NCBI RefSeq assembly: GCF_943734655.1
Contig: NC_071355.1
Location: 238,276,027 to 238,340,026 of the forward strand
Length of the DNA stretch: 64,000 nt
Direction: 5' to 3'
From: Sabethes cyaneus
Taxonomy: Eukaryota > Arthropoda > Insecta > Diptera > Culicidae
Under the pieces are notes generated by a model. The model saw only the letters and a program-made list of their open reading frames with translations, ran no database searches and was not told the DNA's origin. This document shows positions 10,909 through 23,924 of this stretch, piece after piece. The first letter of the stretch is position 1. Every line of letters begins with the position of its first letter. The position numbers were made by a program, and so were the translations under genes.

Positions 10909-12305
10909 ATAGGGTCCAAAACAAAATCTGATCAAATATATGATCCAAAATCTGGTTTATAGTCTGACCGAGTTTGAGAATTTGGTTTAAAATCTGTACC
11001 AAAATCCTATAAAAAATGTGGTTCAAAGTCTGATCTGACATCTGATCAAAAATGTTGCCCTAAATATTATCCAAAACCTGGTTTAAATTGATGATAAATA
11101 GGTGGTTCAAAGTTTGGTCCAGAATCTGATGGAAGTCCATCTGGTTTAGATCCAGAATCTGATCTTAAATATAGCCAAAATCTACTCGAAAATGTAATCC
11201 AAAATCTTGAATATGGCCCAGTTTGAAAATCTGGTCCAAAATTTGATCGAAAATCTGCACAAAAATCTGATGAAAAAATGTGATCCAGGCTCAAAATCAT
11301 TTTCCAGAATGTGGTTCAAAATCTGATCAAAAATGTGGTCCAAAATATTAGGCCGTATGAATAAAAGAGTTAGAACAAATGCTCCCATACGATTTAAACG
11401 GGAAAAGCAAAGCAAACTGTTTTATTCATTCGGTCCATTATCCAAAACCTGGTCCAAATTTGATAAATCTGGTCTTGAATCTGATGGAGGTCCAACGTCT
11501 GGTTCAAGTCCAGAATCTGGTTCAAAATACGACCAAAATCTACTCAAAAATGTAGTCCAAAATCTGGTTCAGAATCTACTAAAAATCTGTTCCAATATTT
11601 GTCACAAAATCTAGAACAAAATTTGATAGAAAAATGTGGTCAACGATCTAGTCCCCGTCCGAAATACGGTGCAGGTCCAGAATCTGGTTCAAAACTTGAT
11701 AAGACGGTTCAAACCGAAATCTGCATGGCTGTTTAAAATGTGATCGAGAATGTGGCCCAAATTCTGGTTTATATTCTGGCCCAGTTCCAAAGTCTAAACC
11801 CAAGTTTGTTTCTAAATTGGGTTCAAAATCTGATGAAAAAACGTGGTCCGGAATCAGGGCAAGATCCACAATCTGATACAGGTACAGAAACTGTCCAAGG
11901 TATTTCAAAGCTGGTCCAAATCTGATCAAAAATTTGGTTCAAAATTTGGTCCAGAATCTAGTCCACATTTCTTCCGAAAACTGAAACGAAAAGTAATAAA
12001 AATGTGGTCTACGATGTAATCCAGGTCCGGAATATGGTTCAAAATCTGATCGAAAATCTGGTTGGTGGTTTAAAAACAGGTCAAAAACTGTATGTGGCCT
12101 AAAATCTGGTTTTGGTCCATAATCTGGTCCAAAAAATTTAATCAAAAAGATGGTCTTAAATCTGGTTTATAACCTGGTCCAGTTCCAAAATCCAGAAAAT
12201 TTAATACAAAATCTAGTCCGAAATCTGATGAAAGAAAATGTAGTTAGGTTCAGAAATGGGTCTGAGTCCAACATCTGGTTTTGGTCCAGAATGTGAAATT
12301 TGAAT
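10909..12305. repeat. Degenerate minisatellite tract 1 (TGGTCCAAAATCTGATC-type)
   Basis: About 1.4 kb is built from imperfect copies of short words such as CTGGTCCAAAATCTGATC and AAAAATGTGGTCC, with a basic step near 11-12 bp and higher groupings near 22-35 bp. All translated frames are repetitive (DQILDQI-like), so the open frames within are shadows. Divergence among units is high, indicating age or relaxed homogenisation. It pairs with the tract at 14.6-15.66 kb. Confidence 0.9.
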
Positions 12306-12657
12306 GGAGGACTGATTTCAGGAGCAAGGCAGTCCTAAATCGGGAAATTAGCTGTATAATGATTCAATAAACTGCTGTCCAAATAAAATGTTTATTGGGT
12401 TGGAAAGTAAAATATGAAGGACAAACATGCAAAGTACATGGCAGTTGACAAAAAACCTTTTTTTTTAATCGAACTCATTTAATAAAGCCAACCCGATCAA
12501 ATGGAAATAACAAATTTATAATAGGATGAGTAGTTTTTTTTATTACAAAATCTCCTTTGCGTTTTGTTATAAACTTGGTCTCGTTAGTAGTTAAAATAAC
12601 AAAAATTGTAACAAAATCCGTTCTAGGCACATCGCAATCATTTCAAAATATGATATA
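12306..12657. other. AT-rich spacer, partial head unit at left edge
   Basis: The first ~45 bp contain a degenerate match to the head unit (GGACTGATTTCAGGAG ... CCTAAATCGGG). The rest is AT-rich with no recognisable element or gene. Confidence 0.35.
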
Positions 12658-14100
12658 GAGTAAGGAGGGGTAAAAGTGCGACTCAATGATTTATCGGTGC
12701 AGATTCCGAGTAAATTTACTTCATTGGCATGGATGGGTGACTACTTTGACAGCTTGAATCTAACGTAAACTTTGGTTGCTTACGAAGCATAGTTGCTGAG
12801 TTATGTGCAAATGTTATTTTAGGGCGGTTTTGATGTAATTTTTCGTTATACGGCAAATACGATATCAACACGATATCAACAGGAGGATATTACTTGTTGA
12901 AAATTTGTAGCAGCGTTTTACGTCACTCACATATCTGTTTTGAAAATACGGTGACAAAAATTTACAAAATATATTTCGCCTTTCCATATGTTGACACCGC
13001 TGAGCAGTGCGACGGTGTAATCGAAAACGGTGTTGTGGACTGATCGCGGCTAGTTCAATTGACAGTCAAAATCAAAACAAACGAAGGAAAAAAACAATAG
13101 CGCAATAACTCGAGTAAGGTGGATAAATGATATTAAAAGATTAATTCAGAGTGAAGCTGTAGTGGAAGAAAAGTTTATGAGATTGCAGAGGATAAAAGGC
13201 ATTTTTACTAAAGAAAATCGTTTAAATAGCCCGCAAATCTTTGGTGAAATAAACCAGCAATTAATCGTTTCCAATACAGTGTCTGATCCAGATTGATTGT
13301 GAGAGTGCGTATGAATACCGTCGTTGCTGTCGCTTTAATCTGAAAAGAGAAAGGGAATTAGTACCGAAAAGCAGTCGTAAGTAAATAGCCAAAAAGAAGT
13401 GATTAAGTGAGTTAATATTTGTTGATTTGAATTTATCAGGGAAACGAAAAGGCAAGCAAGAGAGATAGCGAGAAGGAAGGATAGTAGGCAAAGGAAATTT
13501 GTAGTGTACGAAGGGAAATAAGGAAACTACTTGTTGTAAGTTTACTGTATGCAAATGTAATTTATGAAACTAATCAAATAAAAAATACTTACAGTTTGAG
13601 CTGCATAAAACCAATTGCTGCTACAGAAAATAGTTACCAGTTCTATCCGAACACCATAATTTAATCAAACCCCGTCAAGCGCCCAGCCAGCGGGGTAAAA
13701 GTGCGATTCACGGACGGGGCATAAGTGCGATTCATGGACGAGGCAAAAATGTTTACCTAATTATATACAGCTTTAGGCACTATATTACAGATACTAGAAA
13801 TGGAAGATCTGCAGTAAACTGTGTGCTCTACAGATGTTGGCCGAAGGAAAACAATGTTTTTCCGCTGATGAAACAAAAAAAAAACGTTTGGAAAAGTTTC
13901 GATCTGATGGTGGCTGCAATACACCAGCTCAAAATAGAAAAAGTGCAAATTGAGAATATTCCTTACCGAAACATAACGCAGATTGAAGATAATATGGTGT
14001 TGTTAGCTACTGCTGTGCTAATTTCATGGATTCGAGCTTCGCACTTTTGCCCCGCGGTAATCGCACTTTTGCCCCGCTAGTGGGGTAAAAGTGCGAATCG
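12658..14100. mobile_element. GGGGTAAAAGTGCG-terminal non-autonomous element, interrupted by a solo LTR
   Basis: The left end is AGGAGGGGTAAAAGTGCG at about 12663. Inverted CGCACTTTTGCCCC copies lie at about 14040-14080, and further GGGGTAAAAGTGCGA words lie inside (13692-13740). Two related copies on the opposite strand at 44.75-45.43 and 45.80-46.22 kb match the same interior, which defines it as an interspersed family. Compared with those copies, 12989-13653 is an insertion. There is no transposase, so it is a MITE-like element of unknown superfamily; exact ends and target duplication are not resolved. Confidence 0.7.
12989..13653. mobile_element. Solo LTR (665 bp) with 5-bp target duplication
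   Basis: Alignment by eye with the uninterrupted relative at about 45.13-45.16 kb shows an inserted block starting TGTTGACACC and ending ATCCGAACA. It begins TG and ends CA with short inverted TGTT/AACA tips, and is flanked by CCATA on both sides (12984-12988 and 13654-13658). AATAAA-type signals occur inside (about 13250 and 13576). No internal gag-pol is present, so it is most simply a solo LTR left by LTR-LTR recombination. The five-base duplication fits BEL/Pao or Gypsy elements, but the family was not identified. Confidence 0.75.
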
Positions 14101-14540
14101 GCACTTGATCAGAAGAATGAACAATTTATTTTGCATAACACTATTTTTCCAGATGATTTATAGTTGAATGAGAAGACTTTGAGTCACTGCATTACTATAA
14201 AATATATTTTGTTGCTGTCCTTCTTTATATTTCACGATAATTGATGACAACTTCCAACATCGCACTAGGAGTTGGATAAGGATCAAGTGCTCTGTATGTA
14301 CTGCATTACGCAAATTTTCGGATCGATAACAGTCGTGCAAGCGGTAAGGAGACAAAAGAGGGGTCTTGCAAGGACATGGGTAGTGCGACCATCAACAAGA
14401 GGATAGGTTTAATTACAGTGTAAATGAGGAAAATGGTTTGTTTCTTGGATCATGGGAACTTGCGTAGCGATAATAGATGTACATACAAGCAGTGCTGTAG
14501 TGTGCAGTTGGTCAGATTGGGGTCAAAACCCGCCAAAGGT
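14101..14540. other. Unassigned spacer
   Basis: This AT-rich stretch lies between the GGGGTAAAAGTGCG element and the next minisatellite head. Short open frames on both strands have no recognisable content. Confidence 0.3.
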
Positions 14541-14617
14541 GCTAGCTCTAGGGGACTCCAAAACCGGCTCAATCGGGCCTTCACAGCGCTACCACAAAGT
14601 CACGCTGCGGCTCTGGA
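14541..14617. repeat. 'Head' unit preceding minisatellite tract 2
   Basis: GGTGCTAGCTCTAGGGGA ... GGGCCTTCACAGC ... AAAGTCACGCTGCGGCTCTG matches the head beside tract 1 and the one after tract 2, and leads directly into the second minisatellite. Confidence 0.65.
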
Positions 14618-15656
14618 ACCATAATCTGGGTCTAAAATCTGATATTAAAGCTGACAAAAAATTGGTCCAAAAACATGTTTCCATGTTCTTGGATAGTCCA
14701 AATCTATTCTACAATCTGCAACAAAACTTGATAAAATATGTAGTCCACGATGTAGTTCAGGTCCAGAAGCTGGTTTAAAATCTGATCCAAAATCTGGTTG
14801 CTGGTTGAAAATCTAATTAAAAATGTGTTTCAAAATATGGTTTATAATCTGGACCAAAGTCTGATAAAAAATGTGGTCCAGAATCTAGTCCAGGTCAAAA
14901 TCTTGTCTTGGGTCACACGGTGGTTCAAAATCCGAAATATGACCGAAAATTTGATCCAAAATGTTATCCAAAACGTGGTCCAAAATCTGGCCCAGAATCT
15001 GATGAAGGCTCAACATCTGCTTCAGATCCAGAATCGGGTCTAGACTGTTGCTCAAATCTCATCAAAAATGTAGTCCGAAACCTGGTGCAGATCTGTTTTT
15101 AAATTTGTAACAAAAGCTGGAACTAAATGCCGAAATGAGGCAAGTCCACAATCTGGTCCAAAATTTGATGATCAAAAAACGCGGTCCAAAATGTGGTCAA
15201 ATCTGATAAAAATGTGGCCCACAATCTGATCTAGAGTCTGATACAGCACCAAAATCTGGTTCAGATCTTCTAAGATGTGGTCTAAAATCGAGGCAAAGTC
15301 CACAATCTGATTCAGGTTCAGAATCTGGTCCAAAATTTGATCAAAACTGTGGTCCAAAATCTAGTTTATAACTTGATCCAGTTCCAGAATCTGGTCCAAA
15401 ATTTGATCCAAAATCTTATCCGAAATCTGATAAAAAATATCAAACAAAATGTGGTCCAGGTCTAGAACTTGGTCCAAGTTCAAAATCTGGCTTTGGTCCA
15501 GAATGTGGTCCAATATCTGATCCAAAATCGGATAAAAAATGTGGTCCAGAATGTAGTCCAAATCTGTTCCAGAATTTGTTTAAAAATCTGATAAAAAAGT
15601 GGTACAGAATTTAGTGCTGGTTCAAAATCTGGTTGGTGGTTGAAAATCTTATCAAA
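14618..15656. repeat. Degenerate minisatellite tract 2
   Basis: This has the same vocabulary as tract 1 (CTGGTCCAAAATTTGATCC, AAAAATGTGGTCC), in the same orientation, with comparable divergence between units. The intervening element at 12.66-14.10 kb and spacer DNA separate the two tracts. Whether they were once one array cannot be proved from this copy alone. Confidence 0.9.
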
Positions 15657-15755
15657 AATAATAAACTGGAAGCGAACACTGATTTAAGAAATAAGAGAGT
15701 GCTAAATTGGGTCTTTGCCAAGGGCGTCACAATGTCACGCTACGGCTCTGCATAC
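15657..15755. repeat. 'Head' unit following minisatellite tract 2
   Basis: AATAATAAACT ... GAACACTGATTTAAGAAA ... GTCACAATGTCACGCTACGG is the best-preserved of the head copies. Its position after tract 2 means the array order is head-minisatellite-(interruption)-head-minisatellite-head. Confidence 0.7.
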
Positions 15756-18700
15756 AAGTGGCTGGGAGACAAAGGGGCCCCGAATAAGATCGGGCATTCA
15801 GCTAGTTTTTATAATGACTTAATGAGGAAGCTTTTGTCACAAGCAAACAAACATTATTTTTCTCACTGCGCACTGGTTTATTTATCCGCACAATCTTTCG
15901 CGAAATTAGTTCTAGAGAATTTTGTTTATACAATTAATGCAAATTAAGAAAAATTAAATAAAACTTGATAAAACTTAAAGTTTAAAAATTACGTCTCGCA
16001 GAAACTAACTATTTATAAATAGAATTAAATTCAGACTATGAAAACGGTCTGAAACACGATGTTTTTTCTAGGAACACCATTTCGACCACTAACCAGCTGA
16101 CAAAGTCCGATTCCTATTCTTTATATTTCCTTCCGTACCAGCCACTGTCACTATTCCAGTACCGGCCGGTCGGGTCATCCCAACCTGACCTCGAAACAGA
16201 TGGTAGGAACGAGTAAATATTAAAAAGCAAGAAAAACTAGTTTTCTGCATTATTTTCAACAACATTTCTAACGTACTTTTTGGACAATCGATAACGACGA
16301 CCGAAAATAAAAGCAGGATTCCCATGCGAGAATGTCCCTTCGGGGAACGAACGGTGTCCCGTCCGGTGTGGCGGAACTAGGCAAACTAGTTTGTCCACTT
16401 TTAACTTCCGATGAGATAGAAAAAACGGACGTTAAATTTTGGCTCATTTCAATTGATAGCCCCCTTTCGGTTGGTCAGACGATTCGGACGAAACGAAGAA
16501 AGAAACTAATCATTAATAAACACCACAAAGGGGTGAAGGAAATTATCCTCAAACTGGACACCGGTCAGGCACACACCGGGGCAACCCTTTTCTTTTCTTC
16601 GAGACGTGCCACCGTACCGGTCGGTGGCTTAATTTCCGTAAACCCTTTTCTAGCGATGCGAAGGAATCTCAACGTGCGGTGGTGAGAAATATTACCTCCA
16701 TTCGACCCTTCACTGAAAAGATGCTTTTATCATCGGATTTTCCACCGTGTTAGTGTTTTGATTTTCCCATTAAACGTCGGTGATCTTTCACATTTCTCCG
16801 AATAAATTGTATTGAAACGGTTGGTTTGAGAGAGAGAAAAAAATGTCACAAAGTACCGTTAAGGTTACCGTTGGATCTCAGTTGTCATTTTTGTCTAAAT
16901 AACATTTGACAGCCCCTAATTTCCACCGTTTACGGTACAACCGAGCAGGCAGGCACCCTCACAAATGGCAGTTCTTTAAATGAAAATCATCGCGAAAACG
17001 GCTGGAATGGGTCGCCGTTTTTCTGTTTCAAACCAGGCGGAAGAGCTCAGCAGACCGTACAAAGTGCTGCCATTATTCTGTGTGTATACATTCGGTATAT
17101 TTGCATGCCTTCATATATCGAATCATGCTACTCTTGCTACTCGAAGCCGAAGGACGCCCGGCACAGGATTCCTCCTCCAGCGCTGGAAGAACGAAGAAAA
17201 ATGATGGAAGATGGCGAGGTTAAAAATCTCAAACCCACCACCACTCTGCACTCTGCAGAGCTTGCACTGCCCGGATGAAACCAAGCTGGTGCGCTACCCT
17301 TCGCAACTCGGTTTTCTTACTCTACAAAAGTGACGTACTGCCTGCCACCGTGGGTGGGAGGGCAAGGTTGGGCGCAAAGTGCGTAATGTGTGCCTTTATA
17401 GATATTTTATGAATACCGAATAAAATGCGCCATCATACCGAACGAAGTCGAAGAGACGAAGAACCATTTTGGCGAAGAGATTTAGAGGCGAATTTTATGA
17501 ACACAAGCACATTCTGACAATGGCAGGCGCCCTGCCGTGGAACGAACGAACGGGGTGGTAACGGGCTGTTCCTTCTCATGTTACCTACCGGATGGATGGC
17601 GATGCGATGGGGGACAGCTATTTGGAGCGAGGAAAAAAAGCTCAGGGTTACGACGTTTGAGACAGAGGGTGTGTGTGCCGATGCCGAGCCGAGTAAGATG
17701 TTTATTGATCATTAAAAGTATGCACGCATTTTTACGACTGACAGTAGCTAGCTAGCTAGCTAGCCGGAAAGCAAAAGTTTCTACCATACTGGATACTCAA
17801 TTTGAAGTACCTACTCTAGAGTTTCGTTTGAAATGGGGTGTTTTAATGTCGTAGTCATTAGGTTTTGATATACTTTTGATTCGAATTTGGCTTTCAAGGA
17901 AGTTTTCGGGTTGATGTTTTGAGAGAGAGAGATATATGATAACTGTTCCAAAAAAATAAAGTACAGTAAATAAAAATTTTTTTATTTCGAATGTTTGGAT
18001 CACCGTTCAATTATATGTTTGGGTTTCGTTGATTTTTTTCCGGTGAGGAATATTCCTCACCGTAAAAAATCCACGAAACCCAAACAAGTAAATAAAAATT
18101 GCCTGACTTGTTCAGTGTTCCAAATGTGCAAGATTTTTGCTCTTGACGCTATGCGCTAAAATGACAAAAATTACCTAAAGAGCCCCCTTCTACTGAAGCA
18201 TTTGATTGACAAAATAAAGCTAACAAAAAGTATGGAGGTCTGTGCCTAAGGAAACAAACGAGAAGTTCATGTAGGACTACGAAGGCGGGTACAATTTGAC
18301 AATGCTTGACAATTTGAAAATGTTCCGCAGTTTGTAACGCAAATTTAAAATAAGCTATATTGTAATAAATGTCCTAAAACATTTATATACATTTGTTAAA
18401 TGAAGTTAAGTTTAAATATCCTAAATATCTCTACTCTGTATAATATTTTAATCAGCTTCTTGGAGTTTGTAGTTCCACTAAGAGTTAATCCATCTGGCCA
18501 CAATTACATATCTTCTAATGATTGGCGATGATTTCGCATTTTGATAAATTTTGCATGACTTGTAGCACTAGTTATCTTTAAGTAACTGGCTTGAAACTGG
18601 TATGCAGTTGACGAAGTTAGCTAAAATAAATAACTATTAAGGGTTATCATTTAGAATACTGACTCGCATTCGTCAATTTCCAACGAAATTGTTGATAGCA

Positions 18701-19060
18701 CCATTCATTGTGATAGATTGATTTGAAGTATGCATGTGGACAATCAGTTAAAATATCAATTAGCTAACGTACTCTGCGTCTTTTTAGTTCCTTTCGACAC
18801 TCAACTTTACAGCTATTTGCATACTTGACAGAAATACAATTGAAACTATGTAAAGAATTGCAAGCAACTAACTGACGCGAAGCAGCAAATGAAACGTTCA
18901 AAAACTCTTTTCGGATAAGACATTTGCTGGTTTTCCTCGCTTTGAGGAAATTTCCGTGCCCTGTTCCGTACAGTTCGGAATAAATTATTGCACTATATGG
19001 ATGCATTCCGGCAAAAAGAAACGATGACCGCCCGCTTTTCTATGACGTGTCACTTCCAGA
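15756..19060. other. Mostly unique sequence, no gene recognised
   Basis: 15780-16070 is AT-rich. 16050-17760 has more balanced composition and looks like single-copy DNA. It has several short open frames but no domain, no consistent splice signals and no clear start. A (GCTA)n-like run lies at about 17746-17764. 18090-19060 is AT-rich with nothing identified. I cannot say whether this is intronic, intergenic or regulatory. Confidence 0.4.
18017..18085. repeat. Near-perfect 69-bp palindrome
   Basis: GTTTGGGTTTCGTTGATTTT at the left is mirrored by AAAAAATCCACGAAACCCAA at the right, around the exact palindromic centre GTGAGGAATATTCCTCAC. There are only a few mismatches and no spacer. It would extrude as a cruciform or give a ~34 bp stem RNA. 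Confidence 0.85.
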
Positions 19061-19067
19061 ATATCAA

Positions 19068-19222
19068 GTTGGACTAGATTCAATGTTTAAAGATAAAATC
19101 GGTTTAAGAAAACGGGTGATTTTACACTTTAATAAAATTGTTTACTTTCAGGACATTCGATTGGACTAGAGGTTAAATGTTCAAACGATTAAATCGGTTG
19201 AAGAAAAGTGGTGATTTTGCAC
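19068..19222. repeat. Two direct copies of a ~60 bp segment
   Basis: TTGGACTAGA ... AAATCGGTT ... GTGATTTT.CAC occurs at about 19070-19128 and again at about 19161-19221, a step of about 91 bp, with roughly one-fifth of positions changed. It is non-coding. Confidence 0.65.
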
Positions 19223-19310
19223 TCTGGTGTACTTCCCAAGCACATATATCAAATTGGTATAGGTTTATAGGTTTAAACGTCGTAATGATTCTTCAACCTG
19301 TCGAGACGGG

Positions 19311-19425
19311 GCCCAATAAACAATTTGGTTTGTATATTTCGCTTGCAACTGAGAGATACGAAATCATATCCGCACGAAAAAGTTATATTTCACACCACAT
19401 AAGAACTTATAATTCATATTTGTCA
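19311..19425 (-). repeat. Diverged end fragment of the CCCAG MITE family
   Basis: CCCAATAAACAATTTGGTTT followed by GTATATTTCGCTTGCAACTG and AAAAAGTTATATTTCAC matches, in reverse complement, the right end of the two 407-bp MITEs at 46.57 and 47.15 kb. Only about 115 bp of homology is evident. Confidence 0.6.
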
Positions 19426-20296
19426 GAGCTATTAGCGTTCAAAATCTTTCATTTTTTCGTAACGTTTGCAGTTTTTGTTTTTTCTTGTTTTTTTTTTTAT
19501 TCCAAGCCTTGCCGTAAGGCGTAGTCCTACGTCAAAAGTGACAGAAAACAAAACGTTTGAATATGAAAAAAAAGAGTAAAATTAAGTGTTTGCTTCATCT
19601 TCAGTTCGCTTCCTCTAATGGCCTCCGAGATATTACACCAATTCCACTCCTTGGGAACCTCAGTGCCGCCATTGCACTGTGGTCCAGAAAGCCAAATTAA
19701 GTGGAAAAAATTGTTTACTCAGTAGTCGTTGATTTTAGACTATTTACGTCTTAGCAACAAAATCTTGATTTAGGATGCCGCTTTTTTTGGCATGAGCTAT
19801 TTTAGGGTGACCCTTAAATTAACCAAGATCCAGAAATTATCTTCAAAACGAAACAAGATAGAGCGATATTCGCTTCAGCAATTTTATAGCTTGAAGTATT
19901 TTGAGTAATATTGCAGAAGACGAAATCCTTCTATCTCGAACCGTTTCCATGTTAGAGCGATTTTCCTGAGTCAAGTTAGGGTGCCCTGCTATTTTGCGAT
20001 TTTTCTCTATAACTTTTTTTTTATTTTGCCTTTCTCGCAAAACACTTCTTCAGATGACTTTTGAGGCTCAATAAGACGCAACTTTTGGTGAAAAAAGAAA
20101 TTGGCTATCTACTTTACTTCTACACTTATATTAATTTTTATGATAAAAATTGGCCGTTTTCAAATGTTAGTATCTCAGAAAGGTGCAAGCAGAATTAAAA
20201 TCGGTTAATTGAGTTTGAAAGATCGTGATTTTTTGTGTATAATATCAAAACATAGGAGAGTGGATTTTTGTCTATCTATACCTATAAAGAAGGATT

Positions 20297-21012
<716 letters not shown>

Positions 21013-21099
21013 TATGTTCCTTATAGAATCGAAAACTACTGAACCAATCGGCATGAAAGTATGCATGTAGAGGTTTTTTGGGGCCAGGAAAGGTTTTAG

Positions 21100-22985
21100 T
21101 GATGGTTAGAAACCCCTCCCCCCACTAAGAGGGGGGGCTCCCATACAAATGAAACACAAATTTCTGCATAACTCGACAACTAATCAAGCAAATAGAACAA
21201 AATTTGGCATGTGGGTGTTTTCGGTGACAAGAATTTATTCTATGGTAAATTGAGACCCCTCCCCTCTTTATAAGGGGAATTATAATTCCTCTCCTCTTCA
21301 AAAGGGGGGGGCTGGCATACAAATTTCCTCATAACTCGAGAACTAATCAAGCAAATGGAACCAAATTTGGCATGTGAAGGTTTTCGAGGGCAAGAATATT
21401 TTCTATAGTAAATTAGGACCCCTCCCCACTTTAAGAGGGGGGGCTCCTGTACCAATGAAACACAATTTTCCTCATAACTCGAGAAGTAATCAAGCAAATG
21501 GAACCAATTTTGGCATGTGAAAGTTTTCGAGGGTAAGAATATTTTCTATGGTGAATAAGGACCCCTCCCCACTTAAAGAGGGGGGCTCCTATACAAACGA
21601 AAAACAAATTTCCTCATAACTCGAGAACTAATCAAGCAAATGGAACAAAATTTGGCACGTGGGTGTTTTTGGAGACAAAATTTTTTTTCTATGATGAATT
21701 GGGACCCCTCCCCACTTTAGGAAGGGGGGCTCCTATACAAATGATGTGCAAATTTCCTCATAAGTCGAGAATTAATCAAGCAAATGGAACCAAATTTGGC
21801 ATGTGAAAGTTTTCTAGCGCATGAATATTTTCTATGGTGAATTAGAACCCCTCCCCACTTTAAGAGGGGGGGCTCCTATACAAACGAAATACAAATTTCC
21901 TCATAACTCGAGAACTAATCAAGCAAATGGAACCAAATTTGACACGTGGGTGTTTTTGGAGACAAAAATTTTTTCTATGATGAATTGGGACCCCTCCCCA
22001 CTTTAGGAAGGGGGGCTCCTATACAAATGAAATGCAAATTTCCTCATAAGTCGAGAACTAATCAAGCAAATAGAACCAAATTTGGCATGTGGAGGTTTCT
22101 GGAGGCAAAAATATTTTCTATGGTGAATTAGGACCCCTCCCAACTTTAAGAGGGCGTGCTTCTACACAAATGAAATACAAATTTCCTCATAATTCGAGAA
22201 CTAATCAAGCAAATGGAACCATATTTGGCATGTGGGTGTTTTTGGAGGCAACCATTTTTTCTATGATGAATTAGGACCCCTTACCTTTTTAAGAGGGGGG
22301 GCTCTCATACAAACGAAATACAAATTTCCTCATAACTCTAGAACTAATCAAGCAAATGGAACCAAATTTATCACCCACATGATAAATTTGGTTCCATTTG
22401 CTTGATTAGTTCTAGAGTGTTTGTAGGCAAGAATATTTTCTATGGATTTCCCCACTTTAAGAGGGGGGGGGGGCTCCTATACAAATGAAAAACAAATTTC
22501 CTCATAACTCGAGAACTAATCAAGCAAATGGAACCAAATTTGACATGTAAGTGGTTTTGGACGCAAGATTTTTTTCTATGGTGAATTGAGACCCCTCTCT
22601 TCTTTAGAAAGCGAGTTATGGCCCATCTCCCCTTTAAGAGGGTGGGCTTCCATACAAATGAAATGCAAATTTCCTCTTATCTCGAGAACTAATCAATCAA
22701 ATGGAACCAAATTTGGCATGTGGGAGTTTTAGATGGCAGAAATTTTTTCTATGGTGAATTACGACCCCTTCCCCTTTTAAGAGGGGAGCTCCCATACAAA
22801 TGAAATTCAAATTTCCTTATAACTTGAGAACTAATCAAGCAAATGGAACCAAATTTGGCATGTGGGAGATTTTGGAGTCTTGAATTTATTTTACGATAGT
22901 TAGAGACCTCTCACCCCTGTGGTAGGGGAATATGGACTCTCATACAAATAAAACAGAAATTTTTGCGAAACTCAAAAACTAATCG
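21100..22985. repeat. ~143-bp tandem monomers, about 13 units
   Basis: Each monomer contains AACTAATCAAGCAAATGGAA, then TTTGGCATGTGGGTGTTTTT, a GACCCCTCCCCACTTTAAGA-type block and a G-run leading to CTCCTATACAAA. ACTAATCAAG anchors fall at roughly 21178, 21341, 21485, 21628, 21770, 21916, 22058, 22201, 22346, 22516, 22690, 22830 and 22979, giving steps of mostly 140-149 bp. The longer steps (about 163, 170 and 174) reflect the edge unit, the inverted insertion at 22374 and a variant unit. A second array of the same monomer is at 35.25-36.66 kb. Confidence 0.92.
22335..22418. repeat. Perfect 39-bp inverted repeat with 6-bp spacer inside a monomer
   Basis: 22335-22373 is exactly reverse-complemented by 22380-22418 around CCCACA. 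The equivalent monomer in copy 2 (about 36020-36075) lacks the inverted segment and reads straight from ...TTTATCATGTGGG to the next block. This pins it as a local inverted insertion, as made by replication template switching. Confidence 0.9.
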
Positions 22986-23231
22986 AACTCGAGAAATTCG
23001 AGACTCTTCCATAAAACATTAATCAATAACAAGACCACAAAAACTATCTATAGTAACACTAGATCATTCAGGACGAGCCGGTCGCGAGTGTTGCCGGTGA
23101 CCCGTCGTCGGAAGCGCCGCCCACTGGGGGGCTTGCAAAACTCGAGATTGTGACAAAGAGCATCCGAGATTCATGATTTATGTACAACATAGGTTAATTT
23201 GTGGCAATACGAAGTTTGTCGGGTCAGCTAG

Positions 23232-23924
23232 TCTCAAATAAATCAACTTTGAATATGTGTGGTTGTTACATATTTAAGTATATAAAAGTAAACGAGTTGC
23301 GCCATAACTACGGAACGCCTTGACTGTTCTTGAATAAACTTAGCGTACATGTTTCTTGACATAAGTAAATCAGCACAGGGGGTTGACAAAAGCAGGGTGG
23401 TCGCTAAAAGGGGGGGAGGTACAAATAATTAAAAGTGGCTGTAATTATCTTGCATTTAAACCGTTATAAGTTGTGTGAGTGGTTCAATTCTAAAAGAGAA
23501 TGTATAAACTTAATCTCATGTTTGTTGACTTAAACTTCATATTGAGGTTAGACATTAAAAACGGTAGACTATCCAATAAACAGAGGGAATGGTAGACAAA
23601 GTAATGAAATCATATGTGTTTCATAGTATCATGGAGTGGAACTACCGAATGAGAAGTTTAAATAGTTTTCTACCCGCGACGGGGATTTCCGTGATTCGCA
23701 CCTCCCCTTTCATTAGAGGCCACCATTTTCTGTCTTTCAGCCACTTGTACATCTGTTTTCGATAAGATTGAAAATCTCAGGCGAGCGAGTGTGAAAAGCA
23801 TAGCATCCAAAGCTTACTCCATTGACGCAAGCCTACGCCAAACAACTGCTGGCACTGTGTGCATACATTCTGCTACCTACACACCCGCGAGTGTACAGCC
23901 TCATATCAACTTTCTACACATCCT
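23232..23924. other. Loop DNA of the foldback, no gene
   Basis: This AT-rich spacer lies between the Helentron-like 3' end and the right foldback arm. Around 23550-23630 it shares words with 46350-46440 (ACGGTAG, GTAATGAAATCA), so it holds a dispersed repeat of unknown type. CAGCCACTTGTA near 23740 also echoes the repeat at 280. Confidence 0.4.

Noticed and set aside
10377..10919. 180-codon minus-strand frame
   Set aside because: It is antisense to an RT relic and a dispersed head unit, with no protein-like signature.
11067..12145. Several 60-93 codon frames with DQIL/QILD repeats
   Set aside because: Shadows of the minisatellite; repetitive in all frames and on both strands.
21100..22985. 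Array of evenly spaced repeats resembling a CRISPR
   Set aside because: The unit is ~143 bp with no unique spacers, in an insect genome; it is a satellite.
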